Shown here piece after piece: positions 25,203-36,876 of a stretch of 64,000 nt of DNA. Each line of letters opens with the position of its first letter. Position 1 is the stretch's first letter. Source of the DNA: Paragordius varius (taxonomy: Eukaryota; Nematomorpha); the NCBI GenBank assembly GCA_964247055.1, contig OZ176054.1, positions 5,084,001 through 5,148,000 of the forward strand, given 5' to 3'. A program made the position numbers and the translations under genes. Below the pieces are notes generated by a model that worked only from the letters and a program-made list of their open reading frames with translations, made no database searches and was not told where the DNA came from.

Positions 25203-27127
25203 AAAAGATTCCTAGATAACTTAAATGTAAAAACACACCTCCACCGAAAAATACTTGGCTTGAAATTTTAATTTTTTTTTAATTAAATTGTAATTAACAT
25301 TTGATTTCTTTATTACTATATAATATTTATATTATTCTTCAAAATGAAAAATAATTTCATATATATTTAATGTTTTTGACCCATTTTGAGTGCGCCAAAA
25401 CATATATAAACTGTTAAGTTTTTGGGAAGTTATACCCAATTTAATTCATAAATTTGCGTGGTTATAAGCATGAGCTCATTAGATTAGAAACACTTTATTT
25501 TTAGGGGCGGAATTTATTTATACTTAATATGAATGTCATTTTTATATGTTTGGTATTTAAAGGCATCTGGATAAATTGCAAGAACCACCCCCCGTGAAAT
25601 TGATTAAACCGCTCCCGGCACCAACTGAAGGTCCTCGTAAACGGCGCGGTGGACGAAAGTATATTGCCATATTAATATATATACTTTTTAATTCTGTAGT
25701 TTCTAAATGGCTATAATTCGTATTAAACCTTTTTATTTTATAAACAACATTAAAAATTCTATTACGGTAATTTTTTTGTTCGAAAGACATTTTTATTTAT
25801 GTCTCAAAGTAGCTAAAACACGTATTATTTTAATAAATTATGGGATATGTGGACTGAGCTGAGACATCTTGTAAATAAATATGTAATAATGATACCATTG
25901 AGGCTACGTTTCATATTTAATTTAAAGTATAATTACGGTTAAAAGATATTTTTAGCACTTATCATTGACACAAAAACACTCTCTTTGTTATATTAACATA
26001 AAAGTTATTTATATAAACCAATTAATATGGGAATTATCTCTAAAATATTGTTTTTAAATATACCATGCTTTGTTAAGGTACCGTAAAATGAAAGAACGGT
26101 TTGGCATAACAGAAATGCGAAAACAAGCGAATCGCGTTACATTTGCCCACATAGAGGACGATGCATATCAAGAGGACCTAGGTTTTAGCCTTGGATCATT
26201 GGGTCAATCTTCGGGAACCGGAAAATTACGAGTTGCACAGGTAATTAAATCAGTTTATAAAATGATTGATTTTCCAGATAAACGGAACTTGAACTCTACA
26301 AAAATGTTTTGTCAAATAAGTTTTGGTTAGGCTTCCATTGTTTTTTAGAGGACAAATGATTGTGAATTTAGTTTTTTTAAAAAAGATGATTTAAACAGCT
26401 TATACATGATTTATTTTCAAGAATTGGAATTAGAATCCATTCCCGAAAAACTGACAAATTTTAGATCCGTTTCCATAGTTTTCAGGTCAAATAATTTAGA
26501 ATTTAGTTCCTTTTCTTAACTAATTTTTTATGTGAATCGATAAGTAAATTAAAAATTATTAAAAGCTTTACTGTTCTTTTTGCCCTAAACAGGGTTTGTA
26601 AAACGCTGTATTGTGTTATTTTACGTAATTTATATTATACATAGATTGACAACAAAACGCAAGTTAAATTATCCAAAGCCCTGCAAAAACAATTGCAAAA
26701 ACGAAATAATATGGGACATTTATCATCGCTGGGGAAAACGCCATCCATTTCATCTACGTTTGGCGCAAACACGGCCGGTGGGAAATCAACCATGTATAAA
26801 TCGGGTATGGGGACGCATTCTTCAAACATTAACTCTCACATTGCTGGAACAGCCTCATCTATTGCTTTTACACCGGCACAAGTTTAAACTTTTTATTGGG
26901 ATTAATTATTTATTTCAAATAAATTTTGTTTTGCTTTGTTAATACGTAAAAGTTGTGAAAAATTTACCCTATAAAGATACTTGACTGCATGCATGTTAAA
27001 TTTTTTAACACATGAAATATAGGGTTTGGAAATTGTTAATCCACTGGCCGCTGAAAAAACTATGGATGATACAACAGCCAAATATTTTAGTCAAAGGAGT
27101 GGTTTTTCAAATTTGGTCAAGAAATAA
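22559..27127 (+). CDS. PRPF31: U4/U6 small nuclear ribonucleoprotein Prp31
   Basis: A spliceosome protein that bridges U4 snRNA/15.5K to the tri-snRNP in the nucleus. Twelve exons: 22559-22735, 22762-22906, 22932-23029, 23060-23166, 23244-23295, 23407-23524, 24450-24607, 24912-25033, 25563-25658, 26078-26240, 26645-26881 and 27023-27127. All phases agree, giving 525 residues (human 499). Visible regions: the MSLADELLADLEGEAEEDL start, the VEIENEI/NVIHKYVRD coil, the Nop core (AAGGLTRLSKIP, GAQKKSLAGFSS, LGYIYMSPIVQ), PPPVKLIKPLPAP, the nuclear-localisation stretch GPRKRRGGRKYRKMKERFG, and the C-terminal GLEIVNPLAAEK. The first three introns are only 26, 25 and 30 nt; the third keeps an open frame. 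The other introns are 77-925 nt. No disabling change was seen. The gene converges on the ACE-like gene. Confidence 0.97.
25148..25199. repeat. TA microsatellite in PRPF31 intron 8
   Basis: An almost perfect run of alternating A and T of about 50 bp in the intron between the exons ending at 25033 and starting at 25563. Confidence 0.9.
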
Positions 27128-27370
27128 TTTATTATTATCATTTTTTGCATGTATATGTGTATCAACATAAAAACTAAAATTATATATGTTTATATATATA
27201 ATAAATAAAATTGTTATATTATATACATATGATAAATAAAAATTGAGATTTTTGGTAAGGAATATCTTGATGATTATCAGAGAGAGAGATTTAATTTGTA
27301 TTGCATTGACAAGGCTTATTACTTTTTAGATTGATAAAAAAAATGAGATTTATTGGGTTTTTTCATAGTT

Positions 27371-30300
27371 TTAGAAAGTCCATCCAGTATGTATGTTATG
27401 TAAGTTAACTTGATATTCCAAATACTTCACTAATGGGGTAAAGTACTCGATTAAGGGTTCAATATCATACGTGTTTTTACCGGTCAATAAGTAAAGCAGC
27501 GACTTCCAATCATATGAACCACCCAGTTTCATCATATTCCTAAAATGAATTTAGAAAACACTGTATAATTGAGGGGGCGCCCATATAATTATTTAAAACT
27601 ATAAAGTTATATAAAATATTTTACCAAAGCGTTTTCCCGGCACTCTTAGAATTTTTTAGGTTACATTTATGGAGCGGGATATTTTGCTTGAGGGAATCAT
27701 AGCATAGTATCTAAATTTGATAAAGAAAATGGATATTTTGGTTCATACACCATTTACAAGTTTTTAATAGCTTTTTATTTGACAAAAACCGTAGGTAATA
27801 TAAGTGAAGAAACAGTTTACTGATATATACCTTCAAAAGCTGAAATTGTAAAACAGTTGCTCCGAGATATTCCAAAAAATTTTGATTTTTCACAACGTGA
27901 AATTTGAACGCTGGATCAAGATTGTTTTCCGATCTTGGGACGGGCGGGGATAATCCTTGGTATTTGGCCACCGCTTTCCACCACTCTGTATTGTAATCAT
28001 TTGGTTTTATTTCACCAGTTAATGCTTTATGTCTCCAATCCTCCAAACTGTAAGCAAACATAAACAAAGGGAATTTTCGCAAGGCTTGACTAAGGAGAAA
28101 TTCCATTTCTAAATTATGAAACACAAATATGAATGTCAAAAAATAAATGCCACACATTACAAAACTTAACTAAATTGATAAATCAATCAATTATGATAGA
28201 AGAAATGATTTCGAGTTACTGAAATTCGGATAAATAATTATATAAATCAGGGATTGGAGGCGGAGTTTTTTGGTGATACAAGTCAATTTCTAATCTCTAA
28301 GAGTGGTTTTACACATTTGAAAAAATTAGTTTCGGATTTCCCATTTTAAATGATTTATTAGCTGCAAAAACTTAACAAATAAATATATATATTACTTATT
28401 ATAGAATTTAAAATTTTTTGGGATCATAAAATTTTATTTAGAAACGGTTTAAATCACGTATCTGATGCTAAAAACTATTTCATAACCATTTTTATATTAT
28501 TTGGTAAAAAAAGTTTGTAGTTTTTGTCCTAAAAACGTTTTCGATTCCAATCTCTTATTTCAACCCTCATTAATTTTATATGTGATTGATGAAGGTTCAA
28601 CACACTAAATATATATTATATTGACTAAACCCTGATTCTCATTGAGTATGAATTTAGGCCAGCTGTTGAGATTGCTCCATGGAGAAAGGGCAGATAATGC
28701 GATTGTGTCTCCGACCGATTCATGAAATGCCAAATTGGGTGACATTTGAAGTAAGATTGGCAATTTCTTATACGCCATGTAATAGTATATATGGCCAAGT
28801 TCATGGAACACATTTAGCCACGAGGGATAATTGGCTTTTTGACAAAACATTATCCTGGGTTAAAATACATTAATTATGGAAGAGACATACATATTTTAAT
28901 AGGGAGTATAATGAGATGAGAAATAGATATTTAAATTGCATCACCTAATTATTTTTTATCGGTTTAATGAAATATATAATTCAATCGGGTTACATCGGAT
29001 TCTAAAAATCAGTAAAGAGCTAAGAATATAAATGAAACAGCATAGATAATTAGGAATAGTGATGGAGGGAAATATGTAATTTAAGAAGAAAAGGAGAAAA
29101 TTCAATTAGGGTATTACTATTAATTGGTAAAAAAATATTTAATTTTAAAATTTAATATAATATATATATGTTAAATCATCATTATTTAAGTAGATGATAT
29201 CGGAAAAAAATAAGGAATATTTTTATATACATACATATATATATATATATATATATTATCCAACTCTATATGGTTTGGATATTAAAACTGTTTTATAATA
29301 CTATGTATCCTAAAACATTATTCGTCCTAAAATAACACAATCATGCACACATTCATGTAATTTTACCTATAATCATCACCATCAAACATATTCCATGCAG
29401 AAGGGTAACAAAGGGAATTGTTTGAATAATCAGAAATGTACGATTTGGTCCAAAAATCGTTGGATAATTTCGGCAACCCCATTGATACAAAATATAACTC
29501 TGCTAGTTTGGTTAGATTGTGAATGTGTAAATTTCCTCTCTCCAATAACAGGTTCATCATTTCTTTGTAAGAAATGGAATTCATTTGAAATATTTTGGTA
29601 GAGATTCCTTCCCAATTTTGTCCCCATGCGTTTTCTATAGACAATGTAAATAAAAGTAAGTAATGCGCAAATTGACCCTTTATTCCTTATAATAATTTAA
29701 AAATCTGAAATTTTGTAAATATTTTACACACAAAATGCCAAGTGTTTATTTCTACCTGTAAGTTGTAAAGGGATTTGGCCATTCACAAAATCTTTATCTG
29801 ACATGTGATAGTATTCTTTTAGTTTGTGGCGAACGAAAGCATGTAGTAATTCATACAAGGGTTTAATTTTGACAATTGTTTCATTGATGTATTCGGAGGC
29901 AAAAGTTTTTGTTTCTAATTTTGAAATGAAAAAGGAAATATATTTTAAAAGACATTATCAATACTATATATTTTCAAAATAGGGGGTTTTATTAAAATCC
30001 GATTTTAAATGCATCCCAAAAACTGATACGCATTTTTAATGCTGGCTTGTTGTCCATAACATAGCATTAATATATTGGAATTTATCGTAAATGGAAAGAT
30101 TCATTAACAAACCACTCTTTCTTAATTATTCGCTGTTTTCGGAAATTTTTTATACGAAATTTACGAGAAATAAACTACAACAATTTATCTTTTATCGAGA
30201 AAAACTTCATCAGATTTATCTTATGATAGTATAAAAACCGTTCCCTTTAAATTATTTAATACAGACACTAATGTCAAACACGGTTGATTATCTTTTAATG

Positions 30301-32721
30301 CTATATATGCTTCACGTGATATGTTTGATCGCTTTCTTTCATCTTTGTAGTTCTTTAGGATAGATACGACTTGCATTCTTATGACGTCAGCTATTTTTGG
30401 ATCTATACGAAAGAGACCTGCTTCAACGTTTGAAATAATTTATTCTACTGGCACAACTGAGGGAGAAATAGCAAATTTTAGACCTTTATTTAAAATTGAG
30501 ATCATATGGTCATTAAGCACCATCGATCAAACATATCACGTGAAGAATATATAGCATTAAAACGGTTGATTATCATTGAAAAATACTTTCTTAACTATCA
30601 TAAATGGATCGATTCCGAAAATTTTTAATGCATTCATCCTGAGATTTTACGAAACATATTATAATAACCAAAAAAATTTGAATTGTGATATATATTAATA
30701 AGGTTTAATCTAACATCGGATAAACTCAAAGAGGGATTTTTTCTATAAGCTATAAATAAAAAAGCAAATATTACTTTTGAGAACAAAGACTACCATTTTT
30801 CCTTGTCAAATTACCGGTAATAAATACATTACATTTAAATAGGTTTGTTTTAGGTTTTAAAAACCCTATTTAGTTTTTATTTCATATATTTACATATCCA
30901 ATATATAAGAATGTAATGGTACTTGCTTCATCCATACAACAGGCCTTATAAGCTTGTGCCATTCTCGTAAAGGTTTTTCGCAAAAGTTTTTCGGGACCTG
31001 TTCTGTGCTGGATCCAACTGCATGTTAACGTTGCTCTTTGATGTTCATATAATGGATTTTGAGGTGGTATGTTATATGGGCATACAAAAGATTTTCGTTG
31101 ACCACGTATTTGTGCATAAGCTTTCAGTAAATCACTTTTTGATTGCTGATAGTCCCTGGTAAAAAATATGTATCATAGTTATTGTTTAGGATTGATTCTG
31201 CTAAAAATAATAGCTGCTCTCGATCGCTTGATAAATTACGATCATACACTCACTTATATCACCAAACCTAACTGATTTTACTTTTGAAATTTCTTAAAAT
31301 ATTTCATTACCTTTTAGGGTATATTTACCTCAAAGCGATTAAAATGTATGAAAACATTGGATTTTGTGGTCTATATTGTGTTTAATAAAATAGCCTATAA
31401 ATAAAATAAAGTTTAGGAAGCATAAATAAATATGATACACCCCTGCAAAACAAATAAAAACCAAATAAACACAGAGCAAAAGTTTAAAAGGAGCTTTATA
31501 TTTCCTCCAACGGATAAATTACGATCAAGGAAAATATTCATTTTTATCGCAATTAAATTAACTATCGAAAATCATTCAAGAAAAAGTTTATAATTTTACA
31601 ATTTTTTACAAAATAAATAATATATATACATTATTTTCAGGCATAGAATAAGTTATAAGGGCCCATCGATATATACTTTAATTAATTATATTTTTGATTA
31701 TCAGGACAATTAAATCTCAGATTTGTTTCAGGAAGCGTTTTCAAAATAATTTATATATACAGTTATCAGTCTTACTTTTAAATATAAATAAAAAATGGCT
31801 TATATAAATAAAAAATATATTTTCCGTGTCATGATATTTAATAAGTCCATGTAATTGATTTTCTTTTATCATTAATATATTAATTAATTATAATATATAA
31901 CAATTTAAATTTACAGTTAAATTCACCGTCGAACAATTCAAATTCACCCTAAAATAAATTATATGTTTTTTAAGAAAAATCTTTATTTTTTAATATTTTT
32001 AAAATATTAAATTCTGTTTCAAATTAACACAAAGCGGAAATAATAAACTATGCGGTAAAAATATATATTTCATATTAATGATGAGTTTTATTAGCCCGAA
32101 ACACATAATTTATTTTTAGGGTGAATTTGAATTGTAAATGGTATATTAAAAATTTCCCATATATTTGGTGTTTTTACCGCCTGTACCATATTTATTAATT
32201 ATAATTGAAATATAAAATCAATAGGAATAATATTAAGTACATATAGCTTAAAATCATAGGAAATACCTGTATTCAGCAACATTTTTGTACAAAGGATTAT
32301 ACGGTATTTTGGTGATTAAATTTATTGTGAATGCATCAAGATCTAATCCTTTCCCTAATTTATACAGCTTTATTTTCCAGCGATTATCGAAAATGCGCTT
32401 GTAAGTTGTAACATTTTTTAGGAATCGTTCGTTGGCTTTACTGGGGTCCAATGTGTAATTCCAACTAATGCTCGATATTATCCTTTTCTGCAACAAAGAT
32501 TGTTTTTGATATTCATTTAACAATTCTAAAAAATGAAGATATAATGAAATAATTATCATTTATATATATATATGATGATGTATCTTCAAATATATATGAT
32601 ATATAAAAAATGAGCACATACCTTGGATTTGGACGGAATTCAAGGCTGATAATATATGCCACGGTAGAATTAGATATATACAAGATAATACGATAAAAAG
32701 AGTGTGATTGAAGTAGTTCAT
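27371..32721 (-). CDS. Angiotensin-converting-enzyme-like M2 metallopeptidase
   Basis: A secreted zinc dipeptidyl carboxypeptidase homologue. Nine exons: 32721-32622, 32525-32267, 31155-30923, 29914-29756, 29634-29367, 28854-28631, 28108-27831, 27710-27625 and 27539-27371. All phases agree, giving 591 residues (insect Ance about 615). An N-terminal signal peptide (about residues 1-26) has a hydrophobic core, and there is no C-terminal membrane anchor, so a soluble enzyme is expected. Zinc site: HELGH at 357-361 with third ligand Glu385 in FHESVGD. Lys483, His485 and Tyr495 match ACE Lys511, His513 and Tyr523. The positions of human testis ACE His353, Tyr520 and Arg522 hold Tyr327, Phe492 and Glu494. 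The WRSxY stretch before the PLYELLHAFVR segment is missing from the model, so a small exon may be hidden in 29915-30922. AATAAA (minus) lies about 18 nt after the stop. Probably catalytic but divergent. Confidence 0.92.
29915..30922. other. ACE-like gene intron with retroelement-like coding relics
   Basis: Between 30440 and 30242 the minus strand reads VVSILKNYKDERKRSNISRE followed by AYIALK, which resembles the segment before the reverse-transcriptase core of Penelope-like elements (ILKN...NLTKEE..ALK). A second piece, RSNISREEYIALKRL, is on the plus strand at about 30526-30573. The two form an inverted pair of about 45 bp. Assignment to Penelope-like elements is tentative, and both pieces are short and isolated. 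Confidence 0.35.
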
Positions 32722-33963
32722 CGTTTAAAAATATATAATTTTTAAAATCAATTTAAAAATAATTTGGCTGTATTTTTTTTAATTAAAAAAATAGATGTTA
32801 TAGTAAATATTTTAAATGAAAATTCTTTTATTTAAAGAGTACAAGTGATATTTTTCTAATGAAAAAAAAACAAATACAACCTTAGTAATTGTTGATCTCA
32901 TTTTTTTCATGTTTGAGATATTTTTTCTTTTTAAGCCTCTGCTCACCTTTCACAATGGTGTACACCTCACAAAAGGATAATAGACAAAAAAGTAGAATCT
33001 TATAAATATAAATGATGTAATCGTTAATTATGTTTGTTAACATTTCTTCAGGTTTTTGCATCGGTATTTTGTCTTGATAAAAAATTACTTTTACATGCTT
33101 TTATCAATTACACCTCCTCTGATTGCATCATACTCAATCGTCATTTAAAATAAATTCTTAGCAAACATAATATTATCATATCCAGTATTATCTGGTTTTA
33201 AGAACGATACAATGGACAAAATCACAAAAAAAATAGTTTTCCGCATTAAAAAACGATATATATTAAATAAAAAAATTGATGTACATATCTTTAATAATAT
33301 AATTTTTTAAAGCGTATAATCAAAATAAATATGGGTTATAGATTACGATTCTCAATAAGTGAGACTCATCTTAGAAAATAATTAATAAAATCCAAGAAAA
33401 ACAATGATAGAAAATTTAAAAAATTATTTTCTTAGAATAAATTTATCAAATTCTAAAAATGTATCAGAACTCTGCAAAATCAATAAGACCTCATTATATT
33501 TCTTATGTCAGAATATAATGAAAAATAAATTTTATTAATCCAGTAATGTGGGAAACATTAAAATTTTATAAATCTGTGGCAATGGATATAAAACGTTTAA
33601 TATTTTTGTAATGTTTGGAATTTTTGATATTACAAATTAATTCATATAGTGTAAACCAAAATACAATCTTAATTTTTTTTGAATATCAAGAAAGTTTTGA
33701 GGCGGCATATAGCTTTGTGACAGCTCCCACACTCGAAAATGGGTAAAACTTGTGGGCTTATTTAATATATCAGCTGTGAATAAATATAAATGAGCTTTTA
33801 AGTATAAGGCTATGTTTCCCAAAAAACTACTTCAAATATATATTTTTAATATTAATTAATGTCACAACTAAAAAAAATTAGGGTTAAACATCCTATTAAT
33901 AGATGGTTAAATTGCAGTTATAATATGCTAATGCATATACAATACAGTTATTCCAATTAACAA
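32722..33963. other. AT-rich intergenic region upstream of the ACE-like gene
   Basis: No coding sequence recognised. The promoter of the minus-strand ACE-like gene must lie at the left end, but no clear TATA element could be picked from the general AT background. Confidence 0.5.
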
Positions 33964-34347
33964 CCAAAGAGCGGAGGGATTTTTTAATCCATCTCTCAAT
34001 ATTATCACTTTCCAAATTGTCACTGCAGAAACCATCTCAAAAAGCTCACGACAGAACCGAATTGAGGCAGTTTTCCTACAAAATCGCTAATGGTCGATAA
34101 CCGACTACAAGCTCAACAACAACATTGCAAGCGGATGGACTCAATGCTAAAGTACAATAAATGTGGTTGCCTTCAAGCATTGAACTGATGTATCGCCTTG
34201 GCTGAGCAAAGTTGCAACTGTAAGAGATGGGACATTTTCAGTCAAAATGAAGCGACTCCTGAGTAAGACCGATCATGCGGGAGAACACAGCAGCAGTGGA
34301 TATAAATGCGAGCTCAACGGGCTACCGAGGCGTATGCAGTAGTGACA
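33964..34347. repeat. Unclassified moderate-GC repeat interrupted by the hAT element
   Basis: The block is richer in G and C than its surroundings and continues after the hAT element at 39845. Its end (CCTGAGTAAGACCGATCATG ... GTGACACATGGAGT) resembles 40325-40415 (CCTGAGTAAGATCGATCGTG ... GTGACACCATGATA), suggesting two diverged copies of one dispersed sequence. No clear protein was recognised. Confidence 0.45.
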
Positions 34348-35161
34348 CATGGAGTCAGGGGCGTACCGAGGGGGGGGCAAGGGGGTGCATAATGCCCCGG
34401 GCGCCGTTATTTAGGGGCGCCTAAATCCTAAATGATTTTTTAAAATTAAATTTTAATTATGCAAAATAATAAGAACTTTCATATGATTAGCAATTTACGA
34501 AATAATCCCTAAAATATATTCTATAATAAACCATAATTTTTATCTAAAATCTGGGAAAATATGTTTTAATAATATTTTATTTTTACATTTTTCTATCGCA
34601 ATTTAAAATCCAAATATGCATATTTTACATATACCAAGAATCCCTAATTCATAAACTATCCATATCCCCCTGTTTTTTTTAAAAAACTGTTTTTTATCCT
34701 ATTTTGCACTAACAATGTTTTAGCCATACGCTACTGTGATATAAAAATTATATAAATGAGATCAAGAGCAAACATTATGCAAAAAACAACTTTCATGTAG
34801 GTATTCCCTTCAACATGTGCAAACTTATTTTTTCGCTCAAAAGACGTTTCTTTATCACGCACATATTGTTAATTCTTTTATTGCCTTCAATTAAATTATT
34901 TCCTCTCTCTCTGTTCAAAACCTTATCTCTTATTCTTATAATTTATTATTGCTTTTTAATCATATTCAATTACAAACCCAATTTTATTTATTTAAATCCC
35001 CAAGATATTCCATCTCTAACAAGGTAGGTTTTTATTATTGATATAGCTTATTTTTTATAATTACAGTCATCTAAACTTTATTTTATTAAAAATTTACTTT
35101 TTTTCGTTAAATGGGTATTAATATTTGGTAAAGAATAGAAAAACAAGAGCTATGGTATTAC

Positions 35162-35829
35162 TAGGGTTGTGCATTTGACTGCTTTTCCATAAAAGTCCGG
35201 TCAGACCCAGTCAGACCATGGTCATGACCACATTTTAAATGAGTAAATATCATGCGATAGGATTGTGAAAATAATGTTCGAACACTTGCGTTTCACTAAT
35301 GTCATGTTTTTTCTTAACGGCTTAATACATTTTTTTGATATTTATTATTTACAAATATTTTCAATCAAATTTATACAAGAATTTTGTTTTCAAATAAATT
35401 TAGACGCAGGTTTGTGGCCTTCTGAAGCTTCAAATACATAGCTTTTAATACTAGATATTTCAAATAAAATTTTACCTAGTTTTACTTTTTTTTATCACTG
35501 AAATATCCAATTATAAAATGTTTTTTCATTTTATTGGTTCACATATATAATTGCATTTGCAAGGTGCTTGATTGTTTTTCGAAATAACTGGATGTGCTTA
35601 AATGATAAGGTTATATGGATGCATTTTTAAAAATTTTATATTGTTAAATAAGCATATTTAAATTATTATTTTGTATTTTTTAAAAAAGATATAAGAAACA
35701 ATAAAATCTTACTATCTCTCTTCCAAAAAAATTTACCAGCAATTTTTCAAACAACAGATGTTTTTAAATGACCAAGGTCAAAAAATGAATAGTCACTGAC
35801 CGGGTCATGACTTGGTCAGCACAACCCTA
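35162..35829. mobile_element. hAT-type MITE nested in the hAT transposon
   Basis: Ends TAGGGTTGTGC and GCACAACCCTA are perfect 11-bp inverted repeats, flanked by an exact 8-bp duplication GGTATTAC at 35154-35161 and 35830-35837. At 668 bp it has no transposase. Subterminal CCGGTCAG/CTGACCGG blocks are present. It interrupts the left arm of the host element's inverted repeat, so it arrived later. Confidence 0.93.
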
Positions 35830-36190
35830 GGTATTACCATATCATATTTTTTAAAAAAGTAAAAGTGTGGGGGAAGGGCGTCGGAAATCTTTGGCAAAAA
35901 ATGAACATACACTAACTACTAACCCTTCACTTAAAATTATTGTATAAAAGGGTTAGGAAAATCGTAATTATCTCAATTATAATTTTTTTTTGTTTTGATC
36001 TGGGAACGATTTTAAAAGGGATATTTACGATAGATGCTATATTATATAATCAATTTGATTCAATTTCGTTAGGATGTAACCCCGTTATATTTTTGTTTTA
36101 TTTATTGTGATATCCTATTAAAAAAATTATAATAAATATTTTTTTTACCTATACATAAAAATCTTTATTTAAGTGGTTAATTTGTTTTGT

Positions 36191-36608
36191 TTAACACTTG
36201 GATACAACACATTCATTTTTAAGCTAAAACCACAAGGTAAAAATTTAGTCAACGTGAAATGTGTGCAATGGTAAAATTGAAAAATAATACAAAATAAATC
36301 GCTTTTTCTATTTCTATCAATGTTAAATGTGATTTAAATAAAAATTAGCTTTAATTTTACCCTTAACACTAAATGAAGACGACATTTTGCAAATATTTTG
36401 TAAAAAAAAATGGCGTCGAAGTTGTTTAACATGGAACTTTTTTTTCAAAACAAAATTTTATTTAGATATTTTGGCATATTTATATAATTTTTATTAGGAA
36501 AGAAGCATAAATTTAAATTGAAATCGTTTTTTTCACTAGTTTTTTAAAATCCAACTTAAATTTAGTTTGGGGTATATTTAGATACCCCAATTTGAATCTA
36601 GGTGTTAA
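36191..36608 (-). mobile_element. TTAA-target MITE, internally deleted, inside the hAT transposon
   Basis: TTAA at 36191-36194 and 36605-36608 bounds a 418-bp copy with left end TTAACACTTGGATACAACAC. The segment with the CCCCAGGCCTG palindrome and the following ~150 bp is missing compared with the copies at 20975 and 21945, so a deletion joins the terminus directly to the AAGCTAAAACC region. Confidence 0.85.
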
Positions 36609-36876
36609 ACAAAAATTTTATCAAAAAAAATTAATATATAAAATTTTGCTAAAAAATTAACAAAAATACCATTCTTCTATAACAATATTTTAAGATTTTC
36701 ATTTTTTACCAAAGATTTTCGACGCCCTTCCCCCACACTTCTTTTACTTTTTTAAAGTAATACCATATAGCTCTTGTATTTTCTTTACCAAATATTTATA
36801 CCCATTTAACGAAAAAAAGTAAATTTTTATTAAAATAAAGTTTACATGACTGTACTTGCATTTTAATTAGATATCA

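Larger units (their letters stand above)
35062..36854. repeat. Long inverted repeat inside the hAT transposon
   Basis: The left arm (35062-35161 continued at 35838-35905 after a MITE insertion, about 168 nt) is the reverse complement of the right arm (36698-36854, about 157 nt) at high identity. Shared phrases include AGTGTGGGGGAAGGGCGTCG and TTTCGTTAAATGGGTAT. The right arm ends 22 bp before the transposase ATG. Transcripts across both arms could form a long hairpin. Confidence 0.88.

Noticed and set aside
34815-35027. 70-residue hydrophobic frame in the 5' part of the hAT element
   Set aside because: Ile/Leu/Phe-rich low-complexity translation of pyrimidine-rich DNA; better explained as a non-coding leader exon ending at the donor near 35022, and splicing would not keep frame with the transposase ATG.
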